The position numbers and the translations under genes were made by a program. Below the pieces are notes generated by a model. It was given only the letters and a program-made list of their open reading frames with translations. It was not told the DNA's origin and did not search any database. This document shows positions 1 through 3,689 of a DNA stretch of 6,017 nucleotides, in pieces. Within the stretch, counting starts at the first letter, position 1; every line of letters begins with the position of its first letter. Source of the stretch: Oscillospiraceae bacterium (GTDB lineage: Bacteria; Bacillota_A; Clostridia; Oscillospirales; Oscillospiraceae). The stretch lies in assembly GCA_017396725.1 (NCBI GenBank), contig JAFQLA010000074.1:1-6017 (forward strand), given 5' to 3'.

Positions 1-521
1 AGAAAAGACAACGCCGAGGTACGGTTTATAATATGGTGGGATTCCAGACCCATCTCCGTTTCCCCGAGCAAAAGCGCGTCTTTTCCATGATCCCCGCGCT
101 GAAGAACGCGGAATTCCTGCGCTACGGTGTGATGCACCGCAACACCTTCCTGGATTCTCCCCGCCATTTGGACCGCTATTACCGCCTGCGCGCGGATGAG
201 CGCATCGCTTTTGCCGGCCAGATGACCGGTGTAGAGGGGTATGTGGAATCGGCAGCTTCCGGTTTCCTGGCAGGTGTGGAATTTGCCCGCAGACTGCAGG
301 GCAAGGCGCCTTTGGATTTTCCGCAGGAAACGGCTATCGGCGCTCTGGGACTTTATATCAGCAATACTTCCGTCGGCAGCTTCCAGCCTATGAATATCAA
401 CTTTGGCATCATGCCGCAGCTGGGCTACCGTGTGAAGGGTAAGCGCAACAAAAACGCAGAGCTATCCAAGCGCTCGCTGGAGATCATCGATGGGATGAAG
501 GGCGAAGTGCTGGCAAAATAA
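1..521 (+). CDS. trmFO: TrmFO, folate-dependent tRNA (uracil-54-C5)-methyltransferase, C-terminal part, with an apparent frameshift near its 5' edge
   Basis: TrmFO is a cytosolic FAD enzyme that uses methylenetetrahydrofolate to make ribothymidine at U54 in the tRNA T-loop. Only about the last 170 residues are here; the family is usually about 435-450 residues, so the FAD-binding N-terminus and the catalytic Cys region lie upstream. Family-typical blocks visible are MVGFQTHLRFPEQKRVF, RYGVMHRNTF, GQMTGVEGYVESAASGF, GALGLYISN and FQPMNINFGIMP, in that order, ending at TAA 519-521. The main frame reads from base 18 onward (GTVYNMVGF). Bases 1-18 encode the expected preceding residues RKDNAE in frame 1, so one G appears to be missing from the GG at 18-19. 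The ATG at 33 is an internal methionine, not a start. The frameshift may be a sequence error at a contig edge or a real lesion. plsX follows after 19 bp, suggesting cotranscription. Identification is firm from remembered family motifs. Confidence 0.93.
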   Translation, partial: KRQRRGTVYNMVGFQTHLRFPEQKRVFSMIPALKNAEFLRYGVMHRNTFLDSPRHLDRYYRLRADERIAFAGQMTGVEGYVESAASGFLAGVEFARRLQGKAPLDFPQETAIGALGLYISNTSVGSFQPMNINFGIMPQLGYRVKGKRNKNAELSKRSLEIIDGMKGEVLAK

Positions 522-540
522 ACAGAAAGGCAGGCATGCG

Positions 541-1563
541 ATGAGAATTATCGTAGACGCAATGGGCGGCGATCACGCGCCGCTGGAGATTGTAAAAGGC
601 GCGCTGATGGCGCGGGATGAATACGGTTTGGATATTACCTTTGTGGGCCGCACAGAAGATGTGCTGCGCGCTATGGATGAGTGCGGGCTCAAGGAACTTC
701 CCTCCGGCGTGGAGATCGCCAACGCAACGGAAGTGATCGAAATGACGGATGACCCTGCCAATGCTTTCCGCGTAAAGAAGGATTCCTCCATGACGGTGGG
801 CCTTAATATGCTCAAGGAAGGCAAGGGCGACGCGTTCATTTCTGCCGGCAGCACAGGCGCTCTTCTTTCTGCGTCGACACTTCTTGTCAAGCGCGTGCGG
901 GGTATCCGCCGCGTGGCATTTGCCCCTTTGATCCCCACGGCAACGGGTCGCGCTGTTTTGTGTGACTGCGGCGCAAATACCGAATGCACCGTGGAATATC
1001 TTCTGCAGTTTGCCTATCTCGGCAGCTTTTACGCCAAGGAAGCCATGGGCATTGAGAATCCCCGCGTTGCGCTTTTGAATATCGGCGCGGAGGAATCCAA
1101 GGGCTGTGAGCTGCAGCGCGAGACCTATGTGAAGCTGAAGGAAGCGGGCGAAGCCGGCCGACTGAACTTCATCGGTAATATCGAGGGCAAGGAAGCGATC
1201 CTCGGCGGTGCGGATGTCGTCGTGGCGGACGGTTTTACCGGCAATATCATGCTCAAGACGCTGGAGGGGATGGGCTCTTACTTCGCCAAGACCCTTAAGA
1301 GTGTTTTCACCAAGAATCTTCTCATCAAGCTGGGTGCGCTCACGGTAAAGAGCGACATCAAGGCTTTCAAAGCCAAGGTGGATATCAACGAGGTGGGCGG
1401 CACCGCGCTGCTCGGCATTTCCAAGCCTGTGATCAAGGCTCACGGTTCCTCCACGGCCAAGGCTTTCTGCAGCGCGATCCGTCAGGCCAAGATGTTTGCT
1501 GAGAGCAGTATTATCAGTGAAATCGAGAAAAATGTGGAATTCATGAAGGTGGAAAAAGAGTAA
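541..1563 (+). CDS. plsX: PlsX, phosphate acyltransferase (acyl-ACP:phosphate transacylase)
   Basis: PlsX converts acyl-ACP plus phosphate to acyl-phosphate, which PlsY uses to acylate glycerol-3-phosphate at the start of phospholipid synthesis. It acts as a soluble or peripheral membrane enzyme. The 340-residue length is usual for the family. Motifs in order: VDAMGGDHAP (5-14), SAGSTGA (101-107), CGAN (143-146), NIGAEESKG (180-188), GNIEG (212-216), ADGFTGN (229-235), GGTALLG (286-292) and HGSS (301-304). The start at 541 gives the canonical N-terminus MRIIVDAMGGD and has AGAAAGG (524-530) 10 bases upstream. An ATG at 536 is out of frame and meets a stop after two codons. No terminator separates it from trmFO (19 bp gap). 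acpP lies downstream, fitting the shared acyl-ACP substrate; fabD, fabG and fapR, often near plsX in other Firmicutes, are not in the window. Confidence 0.97.
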   Translation: MRIIVDAMGGDHAPLEIVKGALMARDEYGLDITFVGRTEDVLRAMDECGLKELPSGVEIANATEVIEMTDDPANAFRVKKDSSMTVGLNMLKEGKGDAFISAGSTGALLSASTLLVKRVRGIRRVAFAPLIPTATGRAVLCDCGANTECTVEYLLQFAYLGSFYAKEAMGIENPRVALLNIGAEESKGCELQRETYVKLKEAGEAGRLNFIGNIEGKEAILGGADVVVADGFTGNIMLKTLEGMGSYFAKTLKSVFTKNLLIKLGALTVKSDIKAFKAKVDINEVGGTALLGISKPVIKAHGSSTAKAFCSAIRQAKMFAESSIISEIEKNVEFMKVEKE

Positions 1564-1569
1564 TACCTA

Positions 1570-1598
1570 TTGACACTGGGGTGGAGATATCGTATTAT
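1570..1598 (+). promoter_or_regulatory. Sigma-A type promoter for acpP
   Basis: A perfect -35 box TTGACA (1570-1575) is followed by a 17-base spacer and a -10 box TATTAT (1593-1598, 5 of 6 to TATAAT). It begins 6 bases after the plsX stop and points at acpP, which would give a 5' leader of about 65 bases with transcription starting near 1605. A separate strong promoter fits the usually high demand for acyl carrier protein. I see no FapR-like operator overlapping it. The match is direct from sequence; activity is inferred. Confidence 0.8.
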
Positions 1599-1670
1599 TC
1601 TTTGAGGAAAGCCCGCTCAGCTGCAGCGGCATAAAAATGAAAAACGCCTTCAAAAAAGGAGAATATTCAT

Positions 1671-1919
1671 ATGACTCACGAAGAAATTTTTGCAACCCTG
1701 AAGACTATGATCGCCGATCAGTTTGCTGTAGATGCAGATTCCATCACCATGGCTACTTCTTATGAAGATACCCTTGGCGCTGACTCCGTTGACCTGGTGG
1801 AACTGAGCATGTCCATGGAAGGTGAATTCGGTCTGGACGAGATCGATGAAGATGAAGTTGCCGGCCTCAAGACCGTTGGTGATACCGTTAATTTCCTCGT
1901 AAGCAAGCTCAACGCATAA
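1671..1919 (+). CDS. acpP: Acyl carrier protein
   Basis: This 82-residue acidic protein matches type II fatty-acid-synthesis ACPs, which carry growing acyl chains on a 4'-phosphopantetheine arm in the cytosol and also supply PlsX. The attachment serine is Ser39 in GADSVDLVELSM (codon 1785-1787), at the start of helix 2; the motif is DSV rather than the commoner DSL. Downstream acidic residues (EFGLDEIDEDE) and the KTVGDTVNFL helix are typical. The start has a strong AAGGAG (1656-1661) 9 bases before the ATG. It sits between plsX and rnc, a recurrent Firmicutes neighbourhood. It has its own promoter (1570-1598) and terminator (1926-1957), so it can be made as a short single-gene transcript as well as by readthrough from plsX. 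A carrier protein for a different pathway is possible but unlikely given the neighbours. Confidence 0.96.
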   Translation: MTHEEIFATLKTMIADQFAVDADSITMATSYEDTLGADSVDLVELSMSMEGEFGLDEIDEDEVAGLKTVGDTVNFLVSKLNA

Positions 1920-1925
1920 AAAACC

Positions 1926-1957
1926 GCAGCCCCGCGAAAGCGGGGCTTGCTTTTGTC
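1926..1957 (+). terminator. Intrinsic terminator after acpP
   Basis: A 7-bp all-GC stem (1929-1935 with 1940-1946) is closed by a GAAA tetraloop, extended by an A-T pair (1928/1947), and followed by a short T-rich tract (TTGCTTTT, 1947-1954). It starts 9 bases after the acpP stop. The T tract is interrupted by GC, so some readthrough into rnc is likely, and rnc has no obvious promoter of its own in the 30 bases between. An A run at 1918-1923 on the other side would give a U tract on the opposite strand, though no gene points that way. Confidence 0.85.
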
Positions 1958-1987
1958 TGAAATATAAAAGAAAGGAGATCGCACAGA

Positions 1988-2665
1988 ATGACGCTGGAAG
2001 AAAAGCTGGGTTACACATTTCGTGACAAAGCTTATTTGGAAGAAGCGCTGAACCACAGTTCCTATGCCAATGAGCACCGCAGCGAAGGCGCGCGCAGCAA
2101 CGAGCGTCTGGAATTTCTGGGTGACTCCGTGCTGGGCTTTGTGACGGCAGAGTATCTTTACGATGCGCATCCCGATATGCCCGAGGGCGAACTGACCCGC
2201 ATCCGTGCGGCGCTGGTATGTGAGCAGAGCCTCCATGAAGTGGCTTTGAAGCTGGAACTGGGGCGCTTTTTGAAGCTGGGCCGCGGCGAAGAGGCCGGGG
2301 GAGGAAGAACCCGTCCCTCCATTTTGGCGGACGCTACGGAAGCTGTTTTTGCGGCTGTATATCTCGATGGCGGCATGGGCGAAGCCTCCGCTCTGATCCA
2401 CCGTGTGCTCCTCCACCGCGCCAATGAACAGGTGGTGGAAAAGAAGCGCAGAGACTACAAGACCGCTCTGCAGGAATGGGTGCAGCGCAAGGCAGATCAG
2501 GTGCTCACCTATCACCTTGTGGGGGAAGAAGGCCCTGATCACAACAAGACCTTTGTGGTGGAAGTGCGGCTTAACGGAACCGTTATCGGAACGGGTACCG
2601 GCCGCAGCAAAAAGGGAGCCGAGCAGGCTGCCGCGCAATTGGGCCTGGAAAGCCAGCAGCAGTAA
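1988..2665 (+). CDS. rnc: Ribonuclease III
   Basis: RNase III cleaves double-stranded RNA, maturing rRNA precursors and processing structured mRNAs; it works as a cytosolic dimer. The 225-residue length is normal. The endonuclease domain (about 1-150) carries the signature NERLEFLGDSVLGF (38-51), PEGELTRIRAALV (65-77) and ILADATEAVFAAVYLDGG (112-129). By alignment to the E. coli enzyme the metal and catalytic acids are E39, E42, D46, E66, D115 and E118, all present. A double-stranded RNA binding domain follows (about 156-221: DYKTALQEWVQ, the HNKTFVVEV strand, and the C-terminal RSKKGAEQAAAQLGL helix). The start has AGGAG (1973-1977) 10 bases before ATG. It lies 68 bp after acpP, behind that gene's terminator, and ends at a strong terminator, so it is probably expressed by leaky readthrough or from a weak promoter I cannot place. 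Confidence 0.97.
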   Translation: MTLEEKLGYTFRDKAYLEEALNHSSYANEHRSEGARSNERLEFLGDSVLGFVTAEYLYDAHPDMPEGELTRIRAALVCEQSLHEVALKLELGRFLKLGRGEEAGGGRTRPSILADATEAVFAAVYLDGGMGEASALIHRVLLHRANEQVVEKKRRDYKTALQEWVQRKADQVLTYHLVGEEGPDHNKTFVVEVRLNGTVIGTGTGRSKKGAEQAAAQLGLESQQQ

Positions 2666-2675
2666 AAATGCATGT

Positions 2676-2711
2676 AAAAAGGAGATACCGCAAGGTATCT
2701 CCTTTTCTTTT
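2676..2711 (+). terminator. Strong intrinsic terminator after rnc
   Basis: A perfect 13-bp stem (2677-2689 with 2694-2706) has a GCAA tetraloop at 2690-2693. The 3' arm ends in TTTT, continuing CTTTT to 2711, so the stem base is A/U-rich and the transcript ends in a U tract. The A-rich 5' arm makes it symmetric, so it could also stop transcription on the opposite strand. The 5' arm contains an AAAGGAG sequence that resembles a Shine-Dalgarno site but has no start codon at a suitable distance. Confidence 0.93.
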
Positions 2712-2749
2712 GGCAAGGTGAAAATATGCTGGTATTCCCGAATAGGATA

Positions 2750-2758
2750 TGATACAAT
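2750..2758 (+). promoter_or_regulatory. Probable extended -10 promoter for uppP-ftsK
   Basis: TGATACAAT fits the extended -10 form TGnTATAAT with one mismatch (TACAAT, 2753-2758). An overlapping TATGAT (2748-2753) is an alternative -10 box. No good -35 lies at 16-18 bases upstream (CTGGTA at 2729-2734 is the best, 3 of 6), as expected when an extended -10 is used. It sits just after the rnc terminator and about 75 bases before the uppP start, where a promoter is needed. Moderate confidence. Confidence 0.5.
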
Positions 2759-2816
2759 CAAACTGGAAGGAAACGGAATCCCTTCTGACAGGGAATTATG
2801 TCAACTGCCGATCTTC

Positions 2817-2823
2817 GAGGAGG
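2817..2823 (+). promoter_or_regulatory. Shine-Dalgarno site that sets the uppP start
   Basis: GAGGAGG lies 7 bases before the ATG at 2831, a near-ideal spacing. The in-frame upstream ATG at 2798 has only a short AGGGA (2790-2794) 3 bases away, too close, and part of a possible 5-bp hairpin (2779-2783 with 2790-2794). The site therefore supports starting at 2831. Confidence 0.85.
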
Positions 2824-2830
2824 AACTGAT

Positions 2831-3670
2831 ATGAGCGTTTGGAAAGCAATTTTTTTGGGGATTGTACAGGGTGTGGCAGAGTTTTTGCCCATCTCCTCCT
2901 CGGGCCATCTTTCCATTGCGCAGAATCTGCTTCTTTCCGCGGAGAGTGTAGCAAATGACAATCTGTTTTTTGATGTGCTGCTGCATCTGGGCACGCTGCT
3001 TGCGATTTTTGTTGCCTATTGGGAAGATGTAAAGGGTATGGTAACGGAGTTTTTCGGCGGCGTAAAAGATCTCGCCCGCCATACTACGCCCACGCCCATT
3101 CCTCCCGCACGCCGCCTTGTGATGCTGGTGGTTCTGGGTACGCTGCCGCTGGTTGTGATCCTGCCCATCAAAGATAAGGTGGAAGCGCTTTACAGCAACA
3201 CCTGGTTTGTGGGTGGCGCGCTGATCGTAACGGGCTTTTTGCTCTTTGCGGCTGACCGCTTTTCCAAGGGCAAGCGCACGGAGAAAACAGCGCGGATCCG
3301 CGATGTTCTTTTGGTGGGCTGCGCGCAGGCCATTGCTACGGTGCCGGGCATTTCCCGCTCGGGTATGACGATAACCGCCGGCTGCTTCTGCGGATTTGAC
3401 CGCAAGTTTGCCGTCCGCTACTCATTCCTGATGTCTATCCCTGCGGTATTGGGTGCCAATCTTCTTACGCTTATCGACGCGGTCCGGACCGGCATCGACT
3501 GGAGCTTGATGCCCATCTATCTTGTGGGTGTTGCGGTGGCTGCCGTTTCGGGTTATCTCAGCATCTGTCTTTTGCGTTTTGTAGTCAACAAGGGAAAGTT
3601 TGGGTCCTTTGCGTATTACTGCTGGGGCGTCGGCGTATTGACGCTGATCCTTACTGCCGTTCGCGGCTGA
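2831..3670 (+). CDS. uppP: Undecaprenyl-diphosphate phosphatase (BacA/UppP family)
   Basis: This integral membrane enzyme removes a phosphate from undecaprenyl diphosphate, recycling the lipid carrier for peptidoglycan and other wall polymers; overproduction of the family gives bacitracin tolerance. The 279-residue length is typical. The first catalytic loop is GIVQGVAEFLPISSSGHL (10-27), with the (E/Q)xxxE acids as Q13 and E17 and with H26. The second is PGISRSGMT (172-180), with R176 matching the essential arginine of the family. Hydrophobic segments lie roughly at 47-63, 96-112, 126-142, 196-217, 226-248 and 260-276, plus the two re-entrant motif regions. An upstream ATG at 2798 would add 11 polar residues (MSTADLRGGTD) before the conserved N-terminus and is less likely. 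ftsK starts 19 bp downstream with no terminator between, suggesting an envelope/division unit. Confidence 0.96.
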   Translation: MSVWKAIFLGIVQGVAEFLPISSSGHLSIAQNLLLSAESVANDNLFFDVLLHLGTLLAIFVAYWEDVKGMVTEFFGGVKDLARHTTPTPIPPARRLVMLVVLGTLPLVVILPIKDKVEALYSNTWFVGGALIVTGFLLFAADRFSKGKRTEKTARIRDVLLVGCAQAIATVPGISRSGMTITAGCFCGFDRKFAVRYSFLMSIPAVLGANLLTLIDAVRTGIDWSLMPIYLVGVAVAAVSGYLSICLLRFVVNKGKFGSFAYYCWGVGVLTLILTAVRG

Positions 3671-3676
3671 TTCATT

Positions 3677-3682
3677 GGGAGG
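3677..3682 (+). promoter_or_regulatory. Shine-Dalgarno site for the GTG-started ftsK
   Basis: GGGAGG lies 7 bases before GTG at 3690. No ATG is near, and the first in-frame methionine codon lies within the first membrane helix region, so GTG is the best start. The neighbouring TTG at 3687 is in frame too but is spaced only 4 bases from the site. Confidence 0.75.
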
Positions 3683-3689
3683 TTTTGTT

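Noticed and set aside
484..1443. A 319-codon minus-strand open frame opposite plsX
   Set aside because: It is a codon-register shadow of plsX with low-complexity His/Arg-rich content and no recognisable domain.
1637..1763. A small plus-strand frame starting at ATG 1637 and overlapping the start of acpP
   Set aside because: It has no ribosome-binding site, is out of frame with acpP, and its product is Cys/His/Arg-rich out-of-frame translation of acpP.
2710..2738. TTGGCA (2710-2715) with TATTCC 17 bases later as a promoter for uppP
   Set aside because: The -10 matches only 3 of 6 positions and the -35 overlaps the terminator T tract; the extended -10 at 2750-2758 is better.
1760..2761. A 333-codon minus-strand open frame across acpP, the acpP terminator, rnc and the rnc terminator
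   Set aside because: It crosses two terminators and two well-identified genes, and its translation shows no family resemblance.
2798..2830. Upstream ATG for uppP adding 11 residues
   Set aside because: The added residues are polar and precede the conserved N-terminus, while GAGGAGG is ideally placed for the ATG at 2831.
2403..2834. A 143-codon plus-strand open frame overlapping the end of rnc and running to uppP
   Set aside because: It is out of frame with rnc over the dsRNA-binding domain, passes through the terminator hairpin, and has no Shine-Dalgarno site.
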